64,000 bases of DNA from Mucidula mucida. Taxonomy: Eukaryota; Basidiomycota; Agaricomycetes; Agaricales; Physalacriaceae. The stretch's first letter is position 1; each line of letters opens with the position of its first letter. The notes beneath the pieces are model-generated. The model had not been told where the DNA came from, made no database searches, and was given only the letters and a program-made list of their open reading frames with translations. A program made the translations under genes and the position numbers. The DNA lies in the NCBI GenBank assembly GCA_015501055.1, contig JADNYV010000006.1:310001-374000 (forward strand). Direction: 5' to 3'. This document shows positions 1 through 11,510 of the stretch, one piece after another.

Positions 1-194
1 CTGAAGAACGAGACTAATTGAATTGTCAGACTCCAAATCTTGTTTCCTTCTCGTGAGAGACTCTTTTAACGAGTGACAGTTGCGTACTGAGACCCGGATT
101 ACAGTCCAAACACTCTAATCAAGTCCACGTCGTACTATGTCCAGCAGGTCAGCTCTCATATAACACCCCCGTCTAGTCTTACTGAATGCCCCAT

Positions 195-592
195 GACAAG
201 ATGTTCGGTGTCTACAAAGGCGACACGTATTTGACCTCTACAACCAACTCAGCTAGCAGTGCGGTCCAATGGAGCGTTACCCGGAATACGGCTGCGAATC
301 AGATCTATCTCAAGGTACGTTCCGTGCTCGTTGGCGCTCTGTTATTCATCAGCCTGAACGCAAGGCTATCAACACCGCCACATCGGCGAACACTGTGGTC
401 TTCAATCTGCCGTTCACGATCCTGTCTACGGCGGGCACGGGAACCGTTTTGAGCGCCGCAGCGGGAACGATGAATACGCCTGCCAGTCCGAATGCTGCTG
501 TCCCGCGCAACTTTACATTTACGGCAGGGACGACGATTACATACAATGCGCCTGCGCTGTCGGCGTCTGTTTTGATTGTATCAGCTCGGTGA
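195..592 (+). pseudogene. C-terminal fragment of GH51 alpha-L-arabinofuranosidase
   Basis: The reading frame contains MFGVYKGDTYL and, after a 50 bp intron (315-364, branch-like ctgaac), ANTVVFNLPF and a tail ending SVLIVSAR. This matches the C-terminal beta-sandwich domain of fungal GH51 arabinofuranosidases, which release arabinose from hemicellulose. Only about 115 of the usual ~600 residues are present. A stop codon (183-185) sits in frame just upstream of the first ATG (186), and positions 1-180 hold no catalytic-domain coding. Either an exon boundary lies at about 198 with the rest of the gene beyond the window edge, through an unusually long intron, or this is a truncated relic. I favour a relic. 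Family assignment rests on the C-terminal pattern only; the active-site glutamates are absent. Confidence 0.6.
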
Positions 593-1394
593 AGAGTAGA
601 AATTTTCTTTGTATCTTCTTGATCGACAAATGGAATTTCTTTTGGTTTCCAAGTTACCTTTGAGACGAACCTCTTCAGACCTTGAGGCATTTCGTACCGC
701 TGTGGCATGTTAACCAAGGCTCGGCATTGAGGACATATGTCGCCTGCTATATACACGCTGAAAGCGCTGGAGGAAGGGGAAGGTGCATCGAGGAGCTAGA
801 CATGTCGTCGGGGTCAGAGGGGGAAGTTCTTTTTCTCTTACGTTTTGGAGCCATTCTGGAGATATAAAGAGAGCTTGTGGTGGCTTGAGGGTATTTTGAA
901 GAAGCGCTTGGGGAGTTTCCGAACATGATGGTCTGTTCAAGGATATTGCGGTGATGGTGAAGAAGCGGGAGGATGGCGCCCAGCGGCTGACAGGGCTTTA
1001 ATTCAATCGACAATTGAAACCATGGTTTCGGTTGACCCGCTCTTTTTCATGATTGTGCTGCTATCTTTGAGATTTGATTCTATAGGAGGGCAGGCGTTCT
1101 TAAGCTGCAGTGACTGTGAACTTGATTGATGGTTGTTCTTCTGCATGTCATCACCAAGCCAGATAACCTTGAATGAAAGCTCTCTGAAAGACAGCTCTGT
1201 GGCTCAACGGCTGATAGAGTTGTGAGGAGATATATTTTCTTTTGGTAAACTGGGACTGGTGTTTTAAAACTTTGTATCCAATCAGCGACGAATTGATCAA
1301 AGAGATAAGATTAGATGACAATCTGACTGCATTTTTGCTCTTGACATCAACCATCAGTCTCTTCTTGTTCACCCGCGATATCCACCGCCCCGCC
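593..1394. other. intergenic, no gene recognised
   Basis: About 800 bases between the GH51 fragment and the La gene. Short open frames occur on both strands but none shows a family motif, a believable exon chain or a signal peptide. The last 150 bases are pyrimidine-rich and probably hold the La promoter and 5' leader. Confidence 0.5.
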
Positions 1395-3047
1395 ATGGCT
1401 GAAGAAGACGTGGTAATGGCCGTCGAGGCAAAAAACGAGAGCATAGAAAAGCCCGCCCAGGACGATGAGCTGAGCAAGGAAGACAAAGTCGAGCTGGAGA
1501 AAGCGGTCAGACAGAGTATGTTTCCCCACCCTCGCCTTGGAAAAACGCTTTTTCTGATATCTGGTTCTTCAGTCGAGTTCTACTTTGCAGACTCGAACCT
1601 GCCATACGACAAGTAGGACTCGTTGACTCGGTTTTTGACTCGCGTTTGCTGATGCGTCGGGATAGATTCATGTGGACGTTGCACACAAAGTTGCCGACGC
1701 ACTGGGTGCCGCTTAATGCGGTGGCGTCGTTCAAAAGGATGCGGCCATACACGACGCAGTTCGGGCTCTCGCGGATCGCGGAGGCACTCAAGGAGAGCAA
1801 GTCGCAGCTCCTTGAAGTGGAAAAGGAAGGCGAAGAATGGCGGGTTCGGAGACGAGAAGAGCCAAAGGAGCCTGTGAATGTATGGGAGCGCAGTGTGTAT
1901 GCGGTATGCATTTGTTGTTCACATGGATGCATTGCTGATTTTTTTTGTAGAAAGGATTTCCGGTAAAGACGTCTCAGGATGCACTGGAAGACTTTTTCCA
2001 GTTTTATGGTGCTACGAACGAGGTGCGGATGAGACGCGACGAGGACAAGGCGTTCAAGGGAAGTGTGTTTGTCGAATTTACGGAGCAGGCGGGCGTGGAG
2101 GCGTTCCTCACTGCAGACCCCAAGCCAAAGTTTGGCGATGAAGAGCTTTTGTGTATGACAAAGTATGTTGCTTTTTTTCATCGGTCTACTGCAACTGAGC
2201 GTAATCTAGAGAGGAATACTGTGCTATGAAGATCAAGGAAAAGGGCTTGACGGGAAAAGCGGCACAGTTCCGCAAAGATCTGATTGTTCGCCGCAAGTTT
2301 GACGCTTTCCGTCTCACCGGTAGTGCGCCTTCGTCCACACCTTCGTCGGCCCCCATTGTCCTCGAGTACTTGGGCGTAAAACTACCTGTATCTTCGGATG
2401 GCGGTATTCCGGAAGAGGACATTCCCTTTGTAGCCAAGGCGACGCTCAAGTTTAGTGGAAGCTTTGATAACGTGTATTTCAACGCGATCAAGGAACCGTT
2501 GAAGGACCTGTTTGAAGGAATGGTACCGTATATCAAGTATATGCGTGGCGAATCCTCGGGGCTCGTTGGCTTCCACCGCACTTTACAGGAAGAGGACCTC
2601 GCCAGTGTGAAAAAGGCTCTTGCTACCCTTGAAGACAAGGAACTTACTTGGGAGTTTGTACCAGGTTTGTTGTTTCCTTAATTTATGGCCAAAATATTGA
2701 TTTGTACAGAGGATGTAGAAAAGGCGTTCCAGATTGAGCGCGCAAAGGGCTCTGCCAAGATGCTCGTCAGGCGGGCGGAGGAAGGTGGCAATGGTGCGCG
2801 CGGGAGGGGCCGTGGTCGAGGACGCGGGAGGGGACGCGGGGATGGGAGGGGGCGTGGACGTGGAAGGGGAGGAGGAGGCTTCTCCCGTGGGAGCCGCGAT
2901 GCCCCGCCTAGTGAAGCTGCTCCCGAACAGACTGGTGAAAAGCGCAAGCGTGCAGTGGAACCCGACGGCGGCCCAGATGTCGGTGTACGCGGCGTGGGCG
3001 CTCCCCCAGCCATCAAAAAGGCAAAGAGCGAGAGTGAAACTGCATAA
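1395..3047 (+). CDS. La protein (RNA 3'-end chaperone) with RGG-rich tail
   Basis: La binds the UUU-OH 3' ends of new RNA polymerase III transcripts in the nucleus and protects and folds them. Six exons (1395-1515, 1573-1612, 1666-1903, 1951-2162, 2210-2664, 2710-3047) sum to 1404 nt, or 467 aa. Residues about 33-125 are the La motif (IEFYFADSNLPYDKF, then VPLNAVASFKRM). An RRM follows at about 128-205 (GFPVKTSQDALEDFF, GSVFVEF). A second RRM-like region at about 255-370 includes NVYFNAIKEPLKDLFE. The tail carries a GRGRGRGRGRG block and ends in a lysine-rich stretch (IKKAKSE) that may act in nuclear localisation. The ATG at 1395 is chosen because it precedes an acidic N-terminus as in homologues. 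The RGG block is more prominent than in yeast La proteins. Confidence 0.93.
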
Positions 3048-4019
3048 GCCGCCCAGAACAAAAAGTGTAATGTTAATGATTACTTATGCATCTGTACTAT
3101 ATCTTGTATCTCGCATTGTTGTTTGAACCACATAGTGTTTTTCTCTGTCGCAGCCATCGATTTGAACGCCACGGAGTAGGATCACGACAACGACTACAAC
3201 GCACAAGGTCAAGGTTGGTTGAGATGAATCTCATACTTAAGTAACTTATCATCTGGAATGAACACTGAAATGTTTGTCGACAGCGAGGGCAGATAATCAA
3301 CTGTGCTATCGACCCGCCGTCGGGAATGTTATTCTCATTCACAATAGCCTCGTGGATGGGCAAATGTTCACCGTGAACATCACCTTGCTGGGAATAAGAA
3401 GGATTGCTGCAAAATGCATTACAACTCCATACGTATACAGCCTTTGAGCCGTTGAGCTACAGCTGCTTAATCCGGGGCAGAAACTCAATGTCACGGATTC
3501 TCACACTGACCGTTATATACAAGTCCCGAAACATGTCAGAGCGAAAGGAAGCTGCAACAGGAAGAGGGCAAATAGAAGACCGCACTCACAGCTTGGACGA
3601 TATCGTCCAAAATCAAACAAATGCGCAATCTCGCCAGATGATATGAGCAGCTGTACGTGGTTCGCTACAAATGGTGAATGTGAGCAAGTGAACACAAAGG
3701 GGGAGGCTTTTCATCGATTGTCCAACGGAATTTCTTCCTACGAGTGCATCGTCACAAGGAAATCATGCACGTGATCGACGCGTTTCTGTTTTCGACCACC
3801 AATGAATATGGACGCTCACACCCTTCTAACATATATTGACATTGCTCGGGCTGTAACATGTGCAACCGCCACACTATCTCACGCTCGCCGACAGCCCTCG
3901 ACATTTCAATTGGGTCTATATTAGCTTCTCATCTGCCTTTCCCGCGTAAACCTACTCTTATGACATTCCGCGAACCATGGTTACCATACACCTGAGTACT
4001 CACCTTAAAAGGCTCCGTG
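3048..4019. other. intergenic, no gene recognised
   Basis: Nearly 1 kb with no convincing gene. A minus-strand frame at 3097-3363 has a CPRCRQTF stretch and another CSRC pair that could resemble a zinc ribbon, but there is no recognisable family and no exon chain. The stretch probably contains the La 3' region and the former promoter of the P450 relic. Confidence 0.4.
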
Positions 4020-5517
4020 ATGCTCAGAACATCCCTCTCTCAAATGGATCTCCCCTTGGTCTTCGCCATCTTTGTCATCAGAAATACTCTTCTTCGTGGC
4101 CCTCTCCCTCCAGGACCTTATGGTATTCCTCTCCTCGGTAATGCCCTCAACATGGCCAAACCACGCCCATGGATCAAGTACACAGAATGGAGCCGCCAAT
4201 ACGGCGAGTACATCCCATTCTCCCAATGGTTCTGCATGACGGACTACTGTTAGGCGGAATCCTGCACTTCCGCGCCGCCGGTGAACCCGTCATCGTGCTC
4301 AGCTCGCGCAAGGCTACTTTCGAACTTTTGGATCAGCGCGGATCCATCTACTCTGGGAGACCACGTTTGGTGATGGCTGGTGAGCTGTAGGTGGCACTTT
4401 GATTGTCTGCAAGGGAACCGCGTCGCTAAATTGCATTACGCAGTGTGGGCTGGGGTGATTCTGTTCCTATGACCGGGTACGGGACCCGTCATCGAGAGTA
4501 CCGCAAATTGCTCTCCGAGGCATTGACAGCTCGGAAAACGCAGGAGTATTACCCAATGCAATAGGAAGCGACGCGTGAATCGCTGGTGGACCTGCTTGAG
4601 TCGCCTGACAAGATTTTGCATCATATTCGGCGGCAAGTGGTCAGTGTCCCGATGCTTTATAGAGCTGTAGCGGCGAGTGTTCAAGATAACGCATGATCAT
4701 GACTTGGATGAGGACGAGGACCGTCTCATGGGCTTGGCGGAGCAAGCCGATCTTGAGTTTTCAGAGACAGCCATACCCGGTGCGTTCATTGTTGATGCTT
4801 TATATCTCTGTAAATCGTCTCACAATTGTTCATCGCACAGTCACTCACGAGATCTGTTTTTAGTTAAACACTTGCCGCGCTGGTTAAGTATCGTCAGACC
4901 TAGAAAGCATTCTTGAATCATCCATACGATCAAATGAAGGAACAAGTTGTATGAGCATCTCTGCTTGCTTTTCTCGCACTTCGCCATCATTCATGTCATG
5001 CCCAGGTCAAAGGCATCGCTCAACCTTCCTCTGTCTCCCATCTGAGAACGGAACATTGAACGGAACAAACACGCCTCTGCCGCGCACTATAAATGGGCTA
5101 CTGTGGAATTTTATGGAGGCGAGGAGCGCTTATTCTCTCATGCATCGCGTTCAAGCCGGAGCGGTATGTGGACAGGGGAGAGGAGGACCCGCGCGAGTAC
5201 GCTTTCGGGTTTGTACGGACGGTGTGTCCAGGCCAGTATCTGGCGGACCTACTCGCTGCTCATCGCTATGCCATTGCCATGATTCTCGCGGTCTTTGATC
5301 TTCAGGCGATCGACGGGCAGCGAAACTGGATTTCTCGCATACTGAGGGGTATATGAGTGTATGGTCAGTGTAATTTTGGTTCTTGGTGCATGTGGTGTTG
5401 ACGTTATTACTTGGGTCCAGTCATCCCGAGCCATTCAAGTGTCTCATTGCTGCGCGATCAGGCGAGGCAGCGACAATGATTAGAGAAAGTGACCCAAAGG
5501 AACGCTACACTGTGTAA
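4020..5517 (+). pseudogene. decayed cytochrome P450
   Basis: Family landmarks appear in order but in several frames. There is an N-terminal anchor (MDLPLVFAIFVI, possible start 4044), the proline hinge LPPGPYGIPLLGN, the helix-C region (YRKLLSEALT), VKHLPRWL, an I-helix-like WATVEFYGG at about 5095, PERY, and the heme loop AFGFVRTVCPGQYLAD with the cysteine ligand. The last exon encodes SHPEPFKC and stops at 5515-5517. Frames shift at about 4250 and an in-frame TAG breaks the copy at 4561-4563. About 150 residues between the I-helix and the PERY region are missing, including the ExxR motif of helix K. P450s of this layout are ER-bound monooxygenases. The copy cannot make a working enzyme. It resembles expanded Agaricomycete families, but I cannot name the CYP family. 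Confidence 0.85.
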
Positions 5518-6799
5518 GTAGTGTTTATTGTTCGTACATTGTAGTTTGTCGCAGATATCGGTCTCGACTCAAAATATCATCATCAACGAAGCAATCCAAA
5601 ATGCGCCACTCTCGTAAGGAAATAGTGAAAGGTTTAGTCGGAGTAATGAATCAGTATTTAGTAGTATGATTTGTGACATCCTCTGTGGAGTTCACAGATC
5701 TGGACATCAAGAAGGTGGAGCGTTGAATGTGTAGATGATATGAGGATTCGAACATCGAGGATAGAAATGACTTCACGCAGCAAGCAAAGAAGACGACTTG
5801 GAAATGAAGACTGTCGTAATACCGTGTTCTATCACTGTATTACTCTGCTGTTCGGGTTTTCTGATTGGGAGAGTCTTCGATAGTGGCGTTATTGTGCACA
5901 CTTGTGAGTGTACCTTGCTGGTGCTGTTTGCATAACATAACAAAGTTTCGAATTCTGACAAGAATTTGAAGGTTGCGTGCCTATCCCTCTGCCGCAAGTT
6001 CATACGTAAGCGATGAGGGAAATCGAATTAGATTTGAAGCTGGAGAGACCGACGTGACTGCAACAGGGTCGATATGTTAGCTATCGACGTGAGCCTACTC
6101 GAATCTCAATCTAGAAATTTTCTCCCAATACTCACATCTATTCGCTCGTTGTCAGCCTGAAAAGTCACCGGATGATGCTGGGAGGCGGTAAACATCTTAC
6201 ATACGTCAATTACAGCACGAAACATGGGTCTGGGAAGCCACTCGTTTCCCAAATTTGCGCGGTTTCTCCAGGATGGGATTGAACCACACGATAGTACCAT
6301 AGTATTACCTCCAAGCTCTTGCCCCGTTTCTCACCGTTCACGTACATACTCCAATTTTCAAGCGCGAATTGAACACGCGGCAGCCCTATTGTTGTCACAG
6401 AACCTTCACCTCTAAACTTTCCTTTCATGTCGTGCGTCATACTAACGGCAACAACGAGGTCTCGAGCAAAAGTACCGGAGGGTTTGAACGGCAGAATGAC
6501 GCCACAGGTTGCAGTTCGTCCAATCAAAGCGACGCGAACAACAGATCATACTGATAGGACGCGTTCGTGTTCGTCATATGCCTCCTTCCCCGCACCTGTC
6601 TAAAACCGTTAACCAATGCCCGCCTACCTGTATTCCCAAGTCGCCTTCTTTCCTCGCTGCATGAAGTCATTTCTATACGCCCAGTGTTCGAATCCTCAGC
6701 TCACCTACTCATTTCTTGCTCCACCAACGTTCTACACGCTCCACTTCAACGCGTCCCCCACCCCCGTGTTTTGCTCGTCTCACCACCCCCGAAAAGCTG
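5518..6799. other. intergenic with one coding-like minus-strand stretch
   Basis: About 1.3 kb between the P450 relic and the hydrophobin promoter. A minus-strand frame at 6210-6527 has protein-like composition (VILPFKPSGTFARDLVVAV) but lacks an ATG, a partner exon or a family match. The region could be a decayed gene. The remainder is unremarkable. Confidence 0.35.
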
Positions 6800-6806
6800 T
6801 ATAAAA
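6800..6806 (+). promoter_or_regulatory. TATA box of hydrophobin gene
   Basis: TATAAAA lies 79 bp before the hydrophobin ATG, preceded by a C-rich stretch (cgtcccccacccccg). Both fit strong, developmentally controlled fungal promoters. Confidence 0.6.
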
Positions 6807-6878
6807 CGCGCACGAGACGTCCCTTCTTCTTCACTCGAACAAACCAACAGTTCCAGTTCTAGTACTACAACAATCGAT

Positions 6879-7313
6879 ATGCAATTCAACCTCGCTGCCT
6901 TCACGGCTCTTGCCCTCACAACCCTTGTGGCCGCCACCCCCGCCAACCGCCGCGGCATCGCCCCCTCTGACTGCTCCACGGCGCCCATCCAGTGCTGCGA
7001 CACTGTCACCACTGCCAGCGACCCCGCTGCCTCGTCCATCCTCTCCTCTATCGGCGTCGTCGTTCAGGACATCAGCGCCCTCGTTGGGCTTACGTGCTCC
7101 CCGATCACTGTCATCGGCGTGGGCGGCGGTGAATGGTAAATTCATTACACCTGTAGGATGTGCTGTGTGCTCACTGGAATCGGTAGCTCTGCGAGCCCTG
7201 TTTGCTGCGAGGACAACTCCCATGGTATAGTCACCAGGATGAATTGAGTGGTTTGCTTACCATGTTTTGTAGGCGGACTCATCTCCATCGGTTGCGTTCC
7301 CGTTACCCTCTAA
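6879..7313 (+). CDS. class I hydrophobin
   Basis: Hydrophobins are small secreted proteins that self-assemble at air-water interfaces and coat hyphae, fruit bodies and spores. Three exons (6879-7135, 7187-7224, 7273-7313) give 336 nt, or 111 aa. Residues 1-20 form a signal peptide (LAAFTALALTTLVAATP). The eight cysteines fall at 32, 39-40, 73, 86, 92-93 and 106, the C-CC-C-C-CC-C class I pattern with a long C3-C4 loop. The fifth cysteine (residue 86) is built across the first intron (TG from exon 1, C from exon 2), which fixes the splice at 7136-7186. The protein ends GCVPVTL, a common basidiomycete ending. There are no other hydrophobins nearby. Confidence 0.95.
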
Positions 7314-8173
7314 ATCAAGCTTGTCCTTCGAAACGCAATGCAGGAATGCAGTGATGTTGAGGCGAGAGGGAGGTCAGAGGGATCAGTATGATCTTCTTCT
7401 TGTCGGATGGGCTATATTCCAAAGCGTAGTATGATATGTTCGTTTGTCGTTCCAGGACTTTTATGATGATCATGATGACAAGATTGTACCTTTTTCACGC
7501 ATTGCTCGTCCGAGGTAGACCCTAGTAACTCGTAAGTTGTCGCGCAATGTGGTTTTTTCGGGTCATTATCTGTAACCAGTTGGGAGCGCAGCGTTGTTCA
7601 ACATCAACGCCAGAGTGAGAGAAGAAATTAAAGTCGAATGATAGCGCTTGCATGCTCCTGCTACACCTCCTCAATCAGTAACTTCAACGTCAATGGCAAT
7701 GGAAACTGTGGCGACAGCGATGCACAGAGCGGATACAGATCCGATCATATCCTGCGACGTGATAGCTGTGAAGTACAAAGTAACTTAACCATGAGCTATA
7801 CACTATCCGCACGTAGCGTATTCTAGTCCACACAGCTGTAAAAGTCAAACCGCCTCAAGGATAGTCACTAAGTTCAAGGTTCTAAGATCGAGAGCGTCTC
7901 ATATAACGCTTTGAGGCTTGTACAAGGCTCATTCCAAGGACTGTAAGCTTGTGGTTGAACAAAGAGATAGAAAGAATTTGTCGACCATTTGTTGAGCGGA
8001 GACAGAAGCGTCGCGAAGTCTGAGCTGTTGTGGTGGTGACGGTTCAAGTTCGCAATTAGCAAAACCCTAAAAGTAGTCGGAAAGCGGGCCGCACTGCCGA
8101 GGACCTTCACTCCCTTGGACCGCGACGACGACGCACCTCCAAATCTGATTGACTTGATTCGCGTGCGCCCATT
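7314..8173. other. intergenic, no gene recognised
   Basis: Hydrophobin 3' region followed by the promoter of the Hook gene. Short frames on both strands have no recognisable features. Confidence 0.5.
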
Positions 8174-11100
8174 ATGGCTGAAACGTCGCGGTCTGGTAGA
8201 GAGCTCGACGCTTTCTTCCATTTTTTTGCCACCTTCACCCTAACCAGGCCGGTAACCAACGTTGTCGACCTCAGTGATGGTGCTCCGTTGTTCGAGATAT
8301 TGTCTATCGTGTATGTCCATACAATCCATCCTATTGTCTATCTGACGCCCTGTAGCGACGATGAGTACTTTCGACAATCCCCGCGCCCATCCACCGAACC
8401 ATCCGACAACTGGATTATTTGTTTTGGAGCACTCAAGCGGCTATACCGCCTCATGACTCAGTACTTTTCCGACGTCCTGCAGAAGCCCACGAGCGGCCTC
8501 GATGTGCCCAATCTCTCTGCGATGGCCAAAGACCACGACATAACTCCAATTCTCATCATGTGCCGAATGACAATCGCTATTGGCGTGCAGTGCGAAAAGA
8601 ACAAGGAGTTTATCGAGAAAATACAGGGTTTAAATGAGGCAGATCAGCATACCATTATGAAGGCCATCGAACAGGTGCTGGCTTACGTCCAGGTTCGCGT
8701 CGGAATGCATCTAACACATGGTCAGGTCATGGCACGAATAAACAGCAGCACAAACGACACTGGGGAGACTAGCATGACTGAGTACGTTCCTTCGCTCATT
8801 CATTGCCATTCACTCAACCCGATGTAGAGACGATCATTACTACCGTCTACAGTCAGAACGGAGTCAAATACTATCCGAGAAGGAGACCCTTCAAAAGGTG
8901 TATCAGACGCTCCTAGATGAGCACAGGACTCTCCAGACCAGTTACGACGATGCCGTTCAGGAAAAGGACGAAGCGAAAGCAAGGCTACGCGAAGCCCGTA
9001 ACGAAGTCGACAACAGGCGAAACGAGAAGGCCGACGGCATGATGAGGGCGGAAATTGACAGACTTCGCGCCGAGCTGTATGACATTCTTTGTTCCGTCAT
9101 TATGTGCTCAATTTTTGCAGGCAGAAGAGCGAAGACAACCTTGCTGTGGCAGAATCCGAGCTGGACAAGAACACAGTACTCATTACAGAGTTGACCAAGA
9201 AAGTCGACGAACTTCAGCTTCAAGCCGATCAAGTTGACAAACTTAAAGATCAAGTCGACGAGTAAGTAGCATTTGCTTCCCAATATCTTTTGTGTTAATC
9301 GTCCTCAGGTATCGGCATGCTGCTGACAAGCTACAGAAGACCGAGAACGTCATGGAGAAGTACAAGAAGAAACTCCAAGAGGGTGCCGATCTTCGTCAAA
9401 ACGTCAAGGTTCGCTACTTCGATTCTGTTTCCCAAATGTTATAACTAGTGTGCAATCTCCTAGGCGTTAGAACGACAGAACGCTGATCTGGTGGACAAGA
9501 ACGCAGCCTTGGAAGAGGAATACCGCAAAGTCGCGGCGTTCAAACCTCTAATGGAGTCGTATAAGACTCAGGTAGCCGAATTAGAGGGCAAGCTCTCTCA
9601 GCGCACGCAGCAGATCGACACACTCAAGTTTGACTTGGAGCAGTCCTCCACGAAACTCAAGATCCAGCAAGCTGAGAGGGAAAAGGATCAAGAGACTCTC
9701 GACTTGTATCAAGAGCGCGTTCGGGAACTCGAGCTCTCGTCCCACAGACCCGTGCCATCAAGCCGACCCTCACGGAAAGAAACTTCTGACGAGTTCACTG
9801 AGGCAGAGCTCCTTGGGCCTGCCATGGAAGAGGCTGACGAGGAGGCAGACCATGCTGATCATGGACTAGGAGGTGAATTGGACGATGCCATCAGTGGCAC
9901 TACCATGACGGATCTGAAGTTGCAAGTACGCAAGCTGAAGCGAGAGCTGGAAGCTGTGCGGAGAAACGAAGCTGATGCGAGCCGCGTCCTTGTACTGGAG
10001 AACCTCCTTGAGGACGCTAACCGAATGAAATCGCGGTATGAAAGTGACTACTTGGCTGCTCATCGAGAGAAGTTGGTGCTGCAGAGGGATTTGGAAGAGA
10101 TCAGGAGTGGAAAGTCTATGGGTGACGGTGCTGAGGCTGCGATCGCTTTACGACAGCGACTGAACGAAACGGTTGACCAGCTGGACACTCTGCGCAAAGA
10201 GCATACCGAGTTGGAGGTGAATTTTGAGTCGCAGAACAGGGAGTTGACTATAGCCAAGTCTGATCGTGCGGCCTTTTCTCTTCCTGACTGTGGACTTTAT
10301 AACGAATTCTTCTCTAGTCACGTTGGTGAACAAGGACCAGCTTGATATCCTTGCGACTCTTCGAGAATCCGTCAACGAGGACAAGGCCGGCCTCGAGACA
10401 GACCTAACGAGGCTGCAGAAGCAGAACAAGGAGCTCAGCGAGAAGAATCGCATGCAGCTGGAGCAGGTCAACGCTCTTCTTCTCGAAAAGGTCAATCTCC
10501 AAAGCGAAGGCATCGGTCAAAGAGAAAAGATGTTGCAACGCGAGCGGGACTTTGGGTACGTCTTGGCTCAGAGCGCTCTAACTTGACTCTGACGTTCATT
10601 AGTGACCTTCGCGCCTCACTCAACGGCAAAGGCGTGCCAGAAGATGTCAAAGCCAAGATGCTCGGCCTTCACGAAGAGAATGTCATGCTCAAGGAATCCT
10701 ACAAGACTGCTCAAGACAAACTGCAGAAGGCGAAGCAGTTTATCAAATCTCAGGACAAGCTTTTTAAAGAGGAACAGGCAACCAAGGGCATCTCTTTGAG
10801 CAGCTCGGTACGACATGTTCTTTGGCTTTAGCTTCGTGTACTAAGCCCTGCTTCTAGGGAACGTTCGGCGAGGCCGAAGCTAGTTTCCGGTCTCAGATCA
10901 AGATTTTGGAGGAGGATCTAGCTCGGCAAAAGGTCGGAGGCTTCACTGAATGCTGCTTTGCGACGTTGACATATCTTTCTTTAGCACCTCCTGCACCAGG
11001 CGTATCGGCGTTACCAGAGAGAACAGGAGATGATGATGGGGTCTATACATGCCATGGGCATGGCAACTGCTCGGTCTCATCTGGGCGGTCCCAACCGAAA

Positions 11101-11207
11101 GGAAAGCATTAGTTGGCTTGGCAAACAACGCGAAAGGGTATGTCTCCTTCTGTCGCTCGTTCCCTTGCTCAAAACTCTCCAAGATGAGTGCAAAAATACA
11201 GCGCTGA
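8174..11207 (+). CDS. Hook-family dynein adaptor (coiled coil)
   Basis: Hook proteins link early endosomes to dynein for microtubule transport in hyphae. Eleven exons (8174-8310, 8356-8781, 8828-9076, 9121-9261, 9309-9408, 9464-10265, 10318-10555, 10603-10807, 10858-10932, 10985-11137, 11202-11207) sum to 2532 nt, or 843 aa. Residues about 5-175 form the calponin-homology-like Hook domain, with NKEFIEKIQGLNEADQH near its end. Long heptad-rich coiled coils follow to about residue 790. They contain LVNKDQLDIL and SDLRASLNGKG, typical of the family. The C-terminal segment (KHLLHQAYRRYQREQEMMMG...SWLGKQRERR) matches the cargo-complex-binding end of fungal Hooks. The tiny last exon (CGC TGA) is the best fit but less certain. 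Without that splice the frame runs to 11278. Confidence 0.9.
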
Positions 11208-11510
11208 AGCCTTCAACGTCCCACTTTCTTTTGAATTCGACATTTTTTGTGGATGGATCTTTCAATGCATCACCTTAGATGGTTATACCATACCACCAGC
11301 ATTATAATGGCACATCAGTAACACCGTGGAATCACTCCTTATGCTTGCTGGTTTGCAGCATTTCCAATAATCCTTCCTTGTATGTAGTATACGAATCAAA
11401 TTTGCTTTTTTTGGGTTACATTCACACCCTCGTAGGAGCGTGGCGTAGGTAGGTGACAAATTAGTGGTATGGTGATGTCTACTGCGTACATACGTGTAGA
11501 CATGCTGCGG
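11208..11510. other. shared 3' region of convergent Hook and ACH1 genes
   Basis: About 300 bases between two convergent stop codons. AT-rich polyadenylation-type sequence on both strands, with no gene. Confidence 0.5.

Noticed and set aside
349..756. 135-codon minus-strand frame
   Set aside because: Antisense to the GH51 tail, with no start-site or domain evidence.
2678..3061. Proline/arginine-rich 127-codon minus-strand frame
   Set aside because: It is the complement of the Gly-Arg repeat of La, and such repeats open all frames.
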